Source: Protonemura montana (Eukaryota; Arthropoda; Insecta; Plecoptera; Nemouridae). From it: 64,000 nt of DNA. The notes beneath the pieces were generated by a model. That model saw only the letters and a program-made list of their open reading frames with translations, was not told where the DNA came from and did not search any database. The translations under genes were made by a program, and so were the position numbers. Location: NCBI GenBank assembly GCA_947568835.1, contig OX387603.1:19802651-19866650 (forward strand). The letters run 5' to 3'. This document shows, piece after piece, positions 22,641 to 35,406 of the stretch; the first letter of the stretch is position 1, and each line of letters begins with the position of its first letter.

Positions 22641-24290
22641 CAATGCTAGGGTCAGCTCTTGAGCTGGTGTCTTCTCTCGAAGGCTAGTCTGTAGTCGTCT
22701 GTTTTAACACAAGTTTTTCGGTTTTATTACAGTTCCCACTCTTGTCGTATTGAAAAGGTATTTCACTAGTTAAAAAAAATATATACCAGGAGGTACAAAA
22801 TAAAAATCTGTGTTTTTTCATGCCATAACCTTTCTGGCCCATGACACCCAAGTTATGTCATGTACTTCCAAAAGTAATGCACAGTAAAACATTGTGCATT
22901 TCTACTCATCAAGATTACACATACACTCAGAGACACACTGCCATGCCATTCAAACAGCATACACACATTATTCTCAGATTCAGGTCAAACTTTTTATTAC
23001 TGCTTTGATGGATGGATTAACGCATTGCGTAACAACAAACACATTAGTCATTCAACTTTTCGCTTTTTTCCTAACCCTTAACGAAAAAAAAAAAAAAAAC
23101 ATCAGTATGTTTGATGAGAACTGTATGCGTAATTACTGTTTTATTTGTAGCTGAGATTATATCAACTATATGCGCATTCAGTACGTTCAGCAATGGGTCT
23201 GAAAACTTAGCTCGGTGATCAATCCCATGAAAATAAATGTGATGTTATAATTTGTATGCGAATTATTTATCATTATGAGTGTTGCCAATTTGCAGGCGCA
23301 CATGTGAACTAGGAGAGCGATTGACAATATTTTGACATCGAGAGGAAAAAAAATCTACAATTCAGCATACGATATTGACAGATCTGTCAGAACCATATCG
23401 TTTCCGAGCTAATGGGGAACCAATATATCAAAAAGTCACGCTTAAATTGATAAAAATCTTTGAATTATCCCAAAAAAATTCAAACAGATCGATACAAAAA
23501 TCATGTAATTAAAGAAATTGAAATGTGTCCTTTCTATGTCCCCGCATCCTTGTTTATTTTTCGCCATCTTTTATGCAACGCAGAGATAATGTCAGAGGCG
23601 AGAACGAAACATCTTGCAGGTGTAATGAAGGTGATCGACGAGTAGGAGTAAAGTGACGCATTCTCTTCCTCAGATTTTTTATCAGTCAACACAATAGCTG
23701 CAAAGTAATTGTCAATAAATTTGTACTTGTTTTAAATTGCAGCGTGAAAGATTGATTTTAATGCTGTAGTTTATTGGCAAACATGCATGGGAAAGTAACG
23801 TGACTTATGCTTAGAAATACAACCCCACGAGGTTTATTGAACAAAAGAAAATACAGTAGATGATAAAATCATTACTTCAGCTGATGAACGGAATTTTATG
23901 GAGGCTTGGAAAGCAGGAACAAATAGGCAAATGACAAATACTGCATTTAATTAAAGAAGAACCTTGCTAATTTAACTTATTATAATGCAATCTATTTGCT
24001 AATGAACAGAGTTTAATGAAACTTGGATACAAATTTTGTTAATTTCATTTTAATTGCCCTTATAAAGTGACATATTAAAGTAAGATTAAGCGATATTTTC
24101 ATGGGAAGACAGCGAAATCATCTGTCGGCTGAAAATTAATCGCCCCTTTGGACAATAGACAGGGACAAAACATTTAATCTACAGACTTTTTGCTAAGCTG
24201 GAGTTGCATATCGGATATTGAAGGTAGCATTAAGTGCAATTGTCCCGTACGAAGCTTTCGTGATTTTAATTTTGGAAATAACATCCGTAA
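22641..24290. other. Gene-free stretch, nothing recognised
   Basis: Short open frames only (for example 22894-23154 and 23460-23645 plus), with no domain resemblance. No RNA gene or shared repeat was found. Confidence 0.3.
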
Positions 24291-24450
24291 CCGGATTCAC
24301 GAAACACGAGTTAAAAATTAACTCCGGAGTTTAAAAATGATCAGCCAATCACAGATAGGGTTTTTCAGATTTTTAAAGGTTGTTACCATGGTGATAACAA
24401 CTTTACCCCCAAATGAATGGGGGGCTTAAGCGCTGATCTGTGAGTCTGAC
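24291..24450. mobile_element. MITE-like family C, copy 1
   Basis: The segment starts CCGGATTCACGAAACACGAG and ends GCGCTGATCTGTGAGTCTGA, giving weak inverted termini. The interior holds GATCAGCCAATCACAGATAG and the palindromic core GTTACCATGGTGATAAC followed by AACTTTACCCCCAAATGAAT. The same modules in the same order are at 28950, 46648 (inverted) and 53502. It has no coding capacity. Confidence 0.65.
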
Positions 24451-25239
24451 CTCAGAGATGAGAATTCAAAAAGTAGTATGGTATTTTGTTTTCATTCCCG
24501 TGAAGGTAACGGATGTAAAATTATTTACATTTAGCAATTAGATCAATGTGCTTTTCGAAATCCTAGTTAAGCAACGGATTAAAATGTCTTTAAATAGTTA
24601 AAATAACTACTGGGAAATGTATGCTTAGTTACAAGGCAAGCTTTTAAAGTGGAGGTGCCAAGCAAGGGGCCAGGGACCCGGCTCCTCCACCCGATTTGGG
24701 GTGTCTCTAACAAATGTCTTTCATCTCTAGTGGTTATTCTTAAAAAAAATGCACAGCGAGTCATTAAAAAAAAGTCATCAAATCGCGTGAAATCCACACA
24801 GACCAATCACAACCAATTTTCTTCAACTTTTCTCGTTTTTGAGAACAAAAATTGGCCATGAAGCTTCCTGGACATTCGTGATTTTGTATTGGTACGAAAA
24901 TTAATGATCTTGCAACAAATCGGATACGAAAAACATTCGACAGTTTTTTTTTTTGTTATCCTATCCGCTGTGAGAATTAGCTCTCTACCTTCCGTAGCAT
25001 TTTTTTAAATTTTGGCCGGATTCAAGCAACACCCAAAAGAGCCTCAAAAATGGTCGATGTTTTCTCTGCAACCTAATTTCGCCGAAAAAAAGCAACAAGA
25101 ATGACTGGCTTAAAAACATCAGGACATAAACTGAAAATAAATAACAAAAAAAATCAAAATTTTGGTCATCTGTTACTAAAGATCATCTCAGCACGCCCGA
25201 AACAAGTGTGACATTTCCGTAAGGTCAACCAACCACAGC
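24451..25239. other. Non-coding stretch, nothing recognised
   Basis: Open frames at 24579-24806 (minus) and 24649-24861 (plus) overlap on opposite strands without family resemblance. Confidence 0.3.
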
Positions 25240-25510
25240 AGGCGTCGCCCCATTCCGATGACAATGAGCGTCGCCTACCGACGTCGACGCCGCCTAAAAA
25301 TAGTCGGTTCCGTCATGCGCCCTGCACCTGCGACGTCGACAGCGTCGAACGCTACTACAAGCACGTGACGTCATGACACGACGCCCGCGCGACGTCGGGT
25401 CATCGCCCTCTAGATGCAATAGCTGACAACACTGTAATCAATAGGAGAGCAACCCTGGCAGCGACGTCATGCGTTCGCCTCGTCAGCCGAGTGAGCTACG
25501 TCATTTTAAT
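25240..25510. promoter_or_regulatory. CpG-rich island with clustered ACGTC words and CRE/E-box
   Basis: The block is dense in CpG, mostly as CGACGTC and GACGTCG words. At 25362-25373 an E-box CACGTG overlaps a perfect cAMP-response-type palindrome TGACGTCA. Further CGACGTCAT and TACGTCATT half or near sites follow to 25503. The surrounding DNA is AT-rich and CpG-poor by contrast. It looks like a promoter or enhancer island, but no adjoining gene is identified. Confidence 0.4.
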
Positions 25511-26440
25511 TAGGGGATTTTTTTTTCGGCAGTTTAAAGTGGGATTCAAAATTGACAGCGAAAACGTGGAAAAAATCGGATTTTTTTTTTTCGGTGCGAA
25601 TTTAAGTAATTTTTGACTCGGGGAGAAATTTGTTCCAAACGAAAAAAGATGGCGAATTACATCAACCATAAAAATTTAATTGGAACAATGATATTCTCTT
25701 TCTTATTATTCGATTTTTTTTTTCCCCCACTGAATTTTAAAAGATTGAATAATACAGTATCGTTGATATTATGCTGTTACTAATTAAATTTGTAAGAGCA
25801 AATGTTGACTTAGTGTAATCAGCATGAGTAACGGTGAATAATTTGGTTTCTGCGATGGCTTCGCTCCCACCACTAGCCCCAAAAACATAGGGGGCTAGCG
25901 TTTCAATCAAATGATTAATAACTCGTTCGCCAGTTCTGTGTTTTCCGGACAATGTCTTTTGTATTGGCGTTGAAAATTCATGAAATTTCCATGGAAAATC
26001 GCATGGTGCGTGCATGCACTACGCCCAAATTGTTCTGCTCCCAACAAAAAAAAAGCAAATGAATTTTCTCCCGCCACCGCAATTACGGTGATTAGACCGC
26101 AAATTTCACGGGACTCGTGTCTGGCTCAGAGCAATCAATCAACGCGAGTCTGACACCAGTAATTATTATCAGACAGCTCTCGAACGTTCCAGAATTTATA
26201 CACCAAAATCTGTTGAATTCATAACCGTGTGACAAAAAACGAAAGTTCACGACACCAACCCATTTTGTAACCACTTCTGACCGTGACAATATATTCAAAG
26301 ACAAATACATTTCGTTGATTTCGCATTTTTTAAAATGTTAGGATTTCTAAAATTTCAAAACTAAAAATAAATATGACCAAGAACTTTAACCTTCTAAAAC
26401 GTCAAGTGAAGCGGAACAAACGCGACAATCGCTTAGATGG
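25511..26440. other. Non-coding stretch between two CpG-rich islands
   Basis: Frames at 25737-26015 and 26092-26310 (minus) are unconvincing. No repeat shared with other regions was seen. Confidence 0.3.
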
Positions 26441-26730
26441 CATTCGTATTATCCAATCAAACGCCGGGGAACGCAACACAGGGTCAACCAACCCGGTATT
26501 TGTGGTTGAGCCGGTGACGTCATAGCAGCAGCAGCGGCTGCCTCGCGCGGTTTCTTCCTGTGTTTACATCGCGGGACGTCGACCCTGGCTTTGGGTGCCA
26601 TGGCAACAGGGCGCTCCCGCCATCCGGGGGGGCGGTCACGAGTTTCCCGCCAACCCACACCGCGCACCCCGGAAATCAAATTTCCCGGCGAACGGAACGC
26701 GGAAAAGCTGCGGGGAAAGTGTGGGGTGAC
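26441..26730. promoter_or_regulatory. CpG-rich island with CRE site and CCAAT box
   Basis: A CCAAT-type word (ATCCAATC) near 26453 is followed by a perfect TGACGTCA at 26515-26522, a GCAGCAGCAGCGGCTGC tract and a strongly G+C-rich stretch to about 26720. Three overlapping frames on two strands are open here (26449-26679 minus, 26560-26754 and 26591-26830 plus), which is expected in GC-rich DNA and does not show coding. Promoter or first-exon function is inference. Confidence 0.4.
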
Positions 26731-27547
26731 CGATGGAGTGGGATTTTTTTTTGACGGATTGGGAGTGGTTGTTTGTCAGGGGGGCTTACAATTGTTGTGC
26801 ATATATGAAGATGGAGATTGTGTGCCTTAATATATTTATTCAAATAAGCGTGAAATAAACTCAGATTTTTTTTATACATAGGGAAGGTGCATTTGCACAC
26901 GCTTGGATGATGAAAAAACCATTGGATTTAAACCGCTTAGTCCATGATTACACTATTTTTCATTTTCCGTTGAAGAAATACATATTTTGAGTTATGGCAG
27001 CAGTCAGAATCGACAGAAAATGCCTTGAAATATATCCAGGTGTTCAATAAAACCAGTCACGGCTTTCCCGCGTTACCTGCAAGATCAGTTGTAAAGTCAC
27101 AAGGAAAAATGAAACAGCAAAAATAATTCTTACACGTTTATTTCTAACCGTCCGAACGCAAACGCTTTTCACAAAAGTTTATTTCCAGGCCAGCTATTTC
27201 TGTGGGAAAAACGACAAGGTTCCCCCATTCCCGACCGTAATATATTATTTTTAGGGCTTCGCCATTTCGTGCCTCCATTCCACGTGGAGCTATGACCTCC
27301 GTTGAAAACTAACATCGATTCTTCAGACATTTCGCTCTCAATATAGTTCTCGCCACCGAAAAAAACCCTAACTCGCCCCTCAAAATGTCGAGCTACCAAG
27401 GGCAAGGTCAGAAAGTGGTGTCACATAACCTGTACGTTCAAATGGCTTCTTCTAATCCACTTTGAAAGTCGAAATCTCAAGGGGTATGATATGGATCCGA
27501 GGGCTCTGTGCGGAAATGTCAATGGCAACGCAAAATGGCCGCCAAAT
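26731..27547. other. Non-coding stretch, nothing recognised
   Basis: It lies between the CpG island and a candidate first exon. If that exon is real, this could hold its promoter; the words CAAAATGGCCGCCAAATATGG at its right end resemble a YY1-type site. Confidence 0.3.
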
Positions 27548-27626
27548 ATGGCATCGCCCACACTGGCACCAAAAGTGACCATTGCCCTTAAAAAGTTCAT
27601 GAAACTGAATAAAATAGCACGACGAG
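27548..27626 (+). CDS. Weak candidate first coding exon
   Basis: An ATG at 27548 opens 26 codons plus one base, ending at a strong donor (GAG|GTGAGT). The peptide begins MASPTLAPKV and is basic toward its end (KKFMKLNKIARR). A YY1-like word lies just upstream, a common feature of housekeeping promoters. No partner exon was found and the family is not recognised. The opposite strand is also open here, so this may be chance. Confidence 0.2.
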
Positions 27627-28949
27627 GTGAGTGGGCTGTCATTTTAATATGTGTTAAATTTAACCTCTAATGTATTCTCGGAATTGAAGCTTTTGGAGAT
27701 GATAATGATCAGAGTACATCGAATTGGAAGATGAAAATTAGGTAACTGCCGAGACAAGCGTGTAACTTTTAGACTAGAGTTAAGAACCCGGAAGAAACGT
27801 ATCCGTGAGAAAACATTTGCCAGTCAATGAGGAATGGTGGATCGTGCGCATCCTGACTGTAAATATCCTGATTGTAAATATCCTGTAATTAATAGCGTGG
27901 GGTAGACGACGTCTCTTGTGTTATTGTCTGTGAAGGTATTAACATTTTCTAGACGTTACGGTAATAGATTTAAATTCACCGCCAACAGTTTTACTTGTAA
28001 GTTTATGCTCTCTTCCACATTTGCATCATAGTGCATTTTCCTATTTCCACAATAATTCCCTAATTTTTAGCAAAATAAACACAGATAACACTCAGATTTT
28101 TCACTGTCTTGATTGGCTTCAAAAATTGTAATCTAATTGCCTGAAATTAAATGCTATTTAAACTTCAAAGGCGAATGAACCTTTCACAGAGAAAATATAC
28201 AAATTTCACTTTAACTTCATTCAAAACATTCACTTCAGCATGGACGAAAAAAACGAAAAAAGTAATTTAATTCTCATTTGAATACGGCATAATTCGCTAG
28301 GGTTAAATCTTTAGCAATTTAAAATCATTGTTAGATAACGTGGTAGGTCGCAGCAAAAGAAAGTGCATTATGCAACGCAAGTCGACTAGCATGCACTTTA
28401 CGCCAGGGATGCACTTTCCCTCCGGGCTTTCAGTATGATTACATCACGTGATGCATTCTCTTAGAAAACCGCATAAAACGTTTACTCGAACAATATCATA
28501 ATCGGTCGCTGTTTTATATTCTAATAAACGGGCGTGTCTTGTCTACAAGCGAGCAATTACCTCCGGACAATTTTTCTTCAATTCCTTTTGCGAACAGCAA
28601 TTTTGACGGTAATGCACTTCACGAATTCGTTTCAAGAGTGCTCGCCATTATATTACATCACACTTACACAAATTTCTTTTCTGACTCTAGTCCTCTTACA
28701 TACACCAATCGATGTGTTTTGTCTGCAGCCTTGTTTTCCTGTAAAGAAATGCAGCTTTTCTACGATTTCCACTACGATAGGAATTCTCATATCAAGAGCC
28801 ATGTTCATGTCAATTCTCGTAAGATTTCTGATACTCGCACAACTACAAGCGATCTTACTGTTATCTATTTTCTTTCATTCAGTATTTAATCTCTATTTTC
28901 GAAAAGTCTTCACGATGTAAAATAATTTTTTAAGTTGTTCGCCAGATAC
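27627..28949. other. Gene-free stretch
   Basis: Two long overlapping frames at 28534-28920 and 28539-28889 lie on the same strand in different registers; both are hydrophobic or Ser-rich and match nothing. A decayed element could underlie them, but I cannot show it. Confidence 0.3.
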
Positions 28950-29090
28950 CAGATCCACAAAGCAGAGTTTAAGTTAACGGCGAGAGTTAAAATACAGTTT
29001 TCCAATCACATAGTTTACAGATTTTCAGGGTGGTTACAACTTTAACCCCAAATTTATGGGGTTTAAGCTTAAACTTTGCTTTGTACGACA
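28950..29090. mobile_element. MITE-like family C, copy 2
   Basis: Termini are inverted: GATCCACAAAGCAGAGTTTA at the left and TAAGCTTAAACTTTGCTTTG at the right. Between them are TTTTCCAATCACATAG, CAGATTTTCAGGGTGGTTAC and AACTTTAACCCCAAATTTAT, the family C modules. The palindromic core is reduced. Confidence 0.7.
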
Positions 29091-29243
29091 GAGCTAATTG
29101 TGACTCAGGGATGATGCGCCAAATATTTTCGGTGATCATATTTTAAAAATTCTAGCATTCTTTATATCATGTTTTTGAAACTGCGCTGAAATAGTCACTA
29201 AATAGTGTCCAGTTTCGACATCCGAAGTGCGTCACTGCGAAGG

Positions 29244-29332
29244 TTCAGTCAGTCAGTCAGTAAGGCACCTAACTGTTATTTAGCAATCTCTATGTCAGTC
29301 AGTAAGGCAGTTAGTCAGCAAGTCAAGTCAGG
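29244..29332. repeat. Imperfect CAGT/GTCA tract with a repeated longer word
   Basis: CAGTCAGTCAGTCAGTAAGGCA is followed about 45 bases later by GTCAGTCAGTAAGGCAGTTAG, so a longer AGTCAGTCAGTAAGGCA word is duplicated around a unique spacer. Confidence 0.6.
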
Positions 29333-29582
29333 TGTTTCTCTTGCACCGCTCTGATGCGAGTGCAGAGTTTATTGAACCCCGTGGGTTCATTTCTTGACTT
29401 GGCCGAGAAGCAGTTTCACTTTCTGCACAAGTGAGGACATTGAAGAGTGGAAAAAAAATACTGGTCTACGCGAGAAACGTGTAGCCTGACGGCGGTACTG
29501 GGCCGATAGAGTGACGCAATACTTGATCTTCAAGTAGCCGCAAGAAACAGAATGGCGCAAGAAATTTAAAAATGCGAAACTC

Positions 29583-29613
29583 GCCTCTCTATATCTTTCT
29601 CTCTCTCTCCCCC
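29583..29613 (+). repeat. CT-rich simple repeat
   Basis: A pyrimidine tract dominated by CT dinucleotides ending in a short C run. Confidence 0.7.
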
Positions 29614-32047
29614 ACTCTGGCTATCTAAACCTTACCACGAACAAGTTCTTGCAAATATTGGGTGGCATGGTAATGACTTTCGTCGGGAGCGTGAATGGTT
29701 GGGTTGGGGGCGGATGAGTTCGCGAGGGCACTGAGATTTGGGACGTGATATTGCAAGTCAGAAGAGCATGGGGTATTGAGCGTATAAGGATGGTTAATCT
29801 CTTATTTATTCAAGAAATCCACAAAACAATTTTTTTTTTATATTAATTATAAATTTTTTTTAGTTTGTTTGAAGACATTGGGGAATGTAAGTTTTGAAAG
29901 TTTTCACTTAGATTTTAAGCGAATTCAAAATTTTCTCTCATAATATCAACACAGACAGCCCGTTAGATCCCGTTGCTCCAAAATCTGCCTTATCCCCCAA
30001 CTGAACTTCTCTTTGTTAAAACAAATAAATTTGCCCAAATTTTAATGAGAAACCCAAAATTTTCGTTCTCCACACAGAGTTCTTAAACTATCTACAAATC
30101 TTCATTTCAACCTGAGAAGGACAACGGCTGAAAGTATTTGGGTCCTCAAAAGATACAAACCTGCCTTACCCTTACGGTAAAATGGCATATATTTGAAAAT
30201 AATTTGAGAAAGATCATATATTTTTGAAGTTTTACGACACGTGGAGGTATTAAAAAAAAACTCCCCATCATTTTTTTTCGTAATTTGTAACCCGCCCACA
30301 AGCTTATAAATGAATCAATCATCCTACATACAATCTTTGAGTATGGGAATGGACAGGACCATGACAATGTTTTCTTAAATTTTAATTCTGAGGTGTATTT
30401 AATACACTCGGGATTAAAATATCAAGGTAACTGTGTACTTGTAACAGATTTCCTCCCAACAATTCCTGCCCACGCAAATACATTAATTGTTAATATAAAT
30501 TAGCAATTAAATTAAATCGTCATATCGTTAAACTGTGTGGGCATTGCCATTGATCATGAATAAACCATAAGGAGCAAGTGCCTTTTAATAATTATTGTCA
30601 TTTATGGCCGAGTGTAAAGTAAAAATGTGCAAATTTAGCCCGGATAATAATGGTATGGTGATTATTTTGTGATCGCTGGTATCGTTCACAGAGTATAGGG
30701 ACGGGTAAAGTTTGCAATTTTTAGGACTCTTTATAGGGGGAAGTGAAAGTTTCCATAGCATGCCCTAGTTTTTGATATATTGATCATGTGATCAGGTTAT
30801 ACCTAAGCTTAGTATATCGACGAACCGGTTCTTCTCAAGTCTGAAACAAATTGCGTACCAAAGTAACTTTTCTTCTTGTTTTAAAGATGTCTAACTGCAA
30901 GTTCACAATTTTGCAATTGTGACGTAATTATTGGTAAGATCATCTTTTGATCCGTGTAACATGTGGTAAGAAAAATTGTTATTTTGTTTCTATTATAAAC
31001 GAAAGTTCAGATATGCCAGAAGATTAAGAGAATCAACTATTTATGCTCTGATTTCAAGCAATGAAGCACTTACAATTTAAACCATCACCATGTAGGTATT
31101 GACGTCAATCAAAATTAATTTTCAACGGTGATCGTTTAAAAATGAAGTTAACATTGCATGTCGTCGCAACTTTCACTTACAGTTTAGATTTGAACGCTTG
31201 TAAGTACAATGCATAATATCAGTTGGCTCTTTTACGCTTATTCACTATCAGAGAGGTATCTCTATTCCAAATAGATTGTAGATTGTACCCCGTTCATTTT
31301 CCCTTCTTACCAAAAACAAATTAACCTACTGTAAAACGAATAATGAAAACACATTTGTCACATCGTGGTGTTTTAAAAAATAAACAAAGATTACTCAAAG
31401 GTCAGTCCCGTGTATGCATAGGTTGGCATAGGGGTGCTTTAGGGGCGGCTACCAATAATCATTCTACTTTTAAAATTATTAAAACTCATTTAAGCCCCAA
31501 TAATTTTTTCGAATGGGTAAAGGTTTTCTCTAAAAACAACCTTCAATTAACATTTTTCTGGGGGCAACGCCTGAAAACCTGAATATTTTGGTGGCAAAAA
31601 AAAGATACCCACTCATTTCAAAGCCAGAGTTGCAGTAGCTGTTATGGCAAAAATATATCTAAATAGCTTTGAAATTGGTAGTTTAAATAACATAAAATGA
31701 ATGTTTTCACGCATTCAACGTCTTCTTTTTTTGGGACTCCGACGCAAAATTGTCTAAAATAAGTTCAGCTGCCCCGAGACAATTCCTTGGCTTTGCGCTT
31801 GAGAATGGCACTAGGCAAGTCCTGCTCGCGCTGTGTACAGGTAGGCTAGGTACATGCAAACTGCCAACACGAGTTCAGTCAACCCGAGGCAAATGTAGGT
31901 TAAAGATACGCTAACAGACACTAATTATCTAGCATAGCCGCCATTTTACAGCTCTCGCTTTCACAACCGCCAGGACCTTGTCGCTGTGTTACATCGATTA
32001 TGTCATTACACTGTGGCTCGATTACATACTATCAGACGCAGAGGAAA

Positions 32048-32075
32048 TGTGTGTGTGTGTGTGTGTGTGTGTGTT
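32048..32075 (+). repeat. (TG)n microsatellite
   Basis: About thirteen uninterrupted TG units followed by a T run. Confidence 0.9.
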
Positions 32076-32839
32076 TTTTGTTTAAATTAGATATGTACAA
32101 TATGTTGTGAATTAGATTCTAAAGAATATGTTTTGATGAAATTTAATTACATCTGTGCACCTGAATAGCAGAGAGTATTCAAATTTCGTATAATAGAAGC
32201 CCTAACGAGGCAATTAGTATGCAAGAAGTTAAAACAAATAGGTAAAAAAACAGTTTTCATATGATCGATCGTTGATATATTTGCCTTGACCCATCATCTC
32301 GACGGGTAAAATTATTTTTTAAGTAAATGTACATAGAGTTCTTAACTAGGCCACACACATTTCGTAACGCAGAATTTTCTATCATCCAATAAGATCATTG
32401 AACGTGCATTTATTTAATCACACGCAGGAAAAATCGATTAAAATCTCACATGACCGCGAATTGCTAAATATAAGAGTAGACATTGTTATTATAAAAAAAA
32501 ATTACACGATAAGAGTACAATTGCAACTGGTTAATAAATCATTCGCAGTGCATTGATTCAACCTAATTTGTGGCGACGGCTTTTGCTTGAACTTTACATT
32601 GATTTGAACTGTGAAGATCGCTTAGCCTAGAACATATTTACTGATAAAAGGAAATAGGGTTAAAAAACCACAAACGACCTACTTCGTTATTCTCAATACT
32701 TCCTCTGTCATTACCATACCATGAGTAATTTACACAGAGTATGTACTTGTTATACAAATTAGCATATATGGAATTTTTAGAGGCGGAATTCATTTATATT
32801 ATTTTGAATTCATTGCTTGAAAATAATACCCGCATATGT

Positions 32840-33020
32840 AAAATCTGATTTAAACTGCAAACGCTCGCAATGCAAGGGGTATTTTATTATTAGGAACACT
32901 ACTACCGTCTCAAAAATGTATTCCCAAACGGGGACTCGACAAGGTGGAGATCGGGGTTTGAGTCCCCGTTTGGACATCAATTTTTGAGAGGGTAATTGTG
33001 TTCCTGATAATTAAATACCG
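32840..33020 (+). mobile_element. Family B inverted-arm element with tRNA-like core
   Basis: Left arm: AAATCTGATTTAAACTGC, AACGCTCGCAATGC, TATTTTATTATTAGGAACAC, CCGTCTCAAAAAT. Right arm mirrors it: CATCAATTTTTGAGAGGG, GTGTTCCTGATAATTAAATA. The centre holds CAAACGGGGACTCG and, inverted, CGGGGTTTGAGTCCCCG, a perfect T-arm-like stem. The family B core is thus itself folded back on this copy. Confidence 0.7.
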
Positions 33021-35036
33021 ACATATACTGAGAATGTCAGAAAGTGTATGTTACTGTTCAAGAAATGTATGTTGACCAAGTCGGTTATCGTAATTATGCG
33101 AAGGTGCCATTTTGAATTGCACACTAGTGCATTGGGTCCATATTAAGGACACTAAATTAACGAAAGGTTGCTAAAAAAAATTTAGAACAATTAGTGTTCG
33201 TGTCGTGCCTACGAGGTGTTGTCGTGGAAATTTAAAAAGGAAATTGTTTGTTGTTTTCACTCGATACACGTGATAATAATCGTGTAATCTAAAACGATAT
33301 TTTTTCTTGTTAATTAGGGGAAAACTGATTGGAACCAAACTTTTCTGAGGCGTTCTTGACGACACAAATGACTACTCTGTTTTGTATTTGTTTTTGCGGG
33401 ATATCAAAACAAAATGGAGTCTAGCGTCCGCTATAAGCTGTGTCGTGTTGAAAGATGAGCGTTTCTAAAAATACTATCGACATTTTTAAAGAGTGTGAAA
33501 AAAATGTAATCACATTAACTTCCATAAAACGTGCCAAATTCGTGCCAGTCATTAGGGCAATAGAGATCAAACAAAATATAAATAAAAAAGTTCCTTTCCC
33601 ATTTTTCAGAATAGTCTTAATTGAGCCTTCGCTCCGCTCGCTCGCGTCGCTCGTCAAATCAAAATTGTTTTAAAAGAAAATTGTTGCTCGGAAAACCTAC
33701 ACATGACTGCAAAGGTAAACAGAGGAAAGGCCCTGTATGTATTTGCTACGGTCGATAGCCATAATACGTTGAACATAATAAAAAACTGGTTTTTCCTAAC
33801 GAAATGAAAAGTGTTCTATTTATATTAATAAAAGCGCATCCGAGAGTACAAAGTACAATGAGTCGTACACAGTTGAATTGCTCTGCAAAAAGTGAAGAGC
33901 AGCACACACAAACTTTCTCTTTCTCTGTTCTCACGATAAAAGATTGGCAAGTTGTAGCCGACTGCACGATTCAAAGAGTATAAAAATAGCCGCCATTGCT
34001 ATGAATCCAAAAAAAAAGTTCAGTAGCAGTCCCAATAATTACCTTTGAGAATTGAGAGAATGCAAAAATTGAGATGTGACTGTCGCAAAATGGATGAAAA
34101 GAAATCTTAAAAATTTAATATGCATGTCAAATAAACACCACCAAAGCATTACTTGCAAAATAAAGACTACAGCCAACTTTGATCTTTGCATCGAGCAGAT
34201 GACGTTGTGTTAACAATACAAAATTGTCGGCAATTTCATGTAAAACAAGAAACAATCAATTGGAAACAATTCAATTCTACATGAACATTAATTTATCTGG
34301 TTTCTCCGTGGTCCACCGATTGATTAATTGTACAGATTTGCAACCGACGAACCGTGTAGTCTGCAACAAGCCTTGTATGTATTTATATCATTGTTATGGT
34401 AAATTCACCTCAATTATTTGTATGTTAGTTTTTTTTTGACGGTGAATTGAACAAAAGTACATTTTGATCAAATCAGTGATTTCAGGTGAAGGATGGACCT
34501 GCGGGCAAAATTTACTCGATCATTTTCGTCCGGAACCGTAATAATTACATGTGCTTACACTTTTGAGGTCAAAAATTGACGACATCAGAATACCCCTTAG
34601 GGTTATTAACTCTCACATCATCGACGCCCAAACACCAAAAAAAACCTTAGGAATTTTTGAAAATTTTTAAATAACCGTCAGGTTTATGCGCCTCAAAACC
34701 CATTTAATATTTGCAGGTTAAAAACGACTAATAAAAATGGCCGACGCAAGAGCTATCAGGCAAGAATTATGTATGGCGGCCATTTTTAATAGCGGTTTTA
34801 ATCTTGAAAATGATGTACCTCTACAAAAAGGTTGTGTCAATAAATGAGAAACATCATAATTACTCAATTCTGTAATTATCAAACAACAAACAGATAAAGC
34901 ATATAGACAAACAACCACACATAAATATGTATTGAAATAACAATCCACCAAAACCCCACCACCCATATCCACCGCATAAACTTCACGTCTGGCTAATCCC
35001 AAATCCACGTGTGTATCATTGGACGATCTGCATATT
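33021..35036. other. Gene-free stretch, nothing recognised
   Basis: Frames at 33171-33365, 33421-33657 (minus) and 33455-33673 (plus) overlap without family resemblance. No RNA gene or shared repeat was seen. Confidence 0.3.
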
Positions 35037-35240
35037 AGGCCGCGACCGGGCGATCTCGCATCGTGGGCGGCTTGCGAGGGTATCTAATGAAGAGGGAGGG
35101 GAGACTGCGAGTCTGAACGAAATCGGGGTCATGGCGACCCGATATAGACAACACCTCACGACTGTCACTCGGCGCATAGGCATTTCCGTCAGCATCGACG
35201 ACACGATCCGTGCGCCGCCGTCGACCAGTGGCGTATCGCC
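35037..35240. other. GC-rich patch of unknown nature
   Basis: This stretch is richer in CpG than its surroundings and open in two directions (35011-35256 plus, 35016-35204 minus). It might be an old exon, a promoter or an element end. Nothing decides. Confidence 0.25.
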
Positions 35241-35406
35241 AGGGGATAGATTTTAAAGCGATGGGATTTTTGCACTATCCGATTCTTGTGTTTCAAATAG
35301 CAATGTCGATTAGTTAAGTGCACAATGCTGGGAAAAGGAGTTTGTCAACTCAAAGCCAGAAGAGCTACAAACGAGGCGCATAAAAGCTCTGATTTCTAGT
35401 TTTATA

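Larger units (their letters stand above)
29091..32839. other. Gene-free stretch with simple repeats
   Basis: Contents are a CAGT/GTCA-rich tract, a GAACCC/GGGTTC hairpin near 29375, an ISRE-like word at 29412-29423, a CT run and a GT run. Frames such as 30146-30367 (minus) and 31343-31582 (plus) show no family resemblance. Confidence 0.35.

Noticed and set aside
28534-28920. A 128-codon frame as a gene
   Set aside because: A second frame of similar length is open on the same strand in another register; no domain, no splice context, composition-driven.
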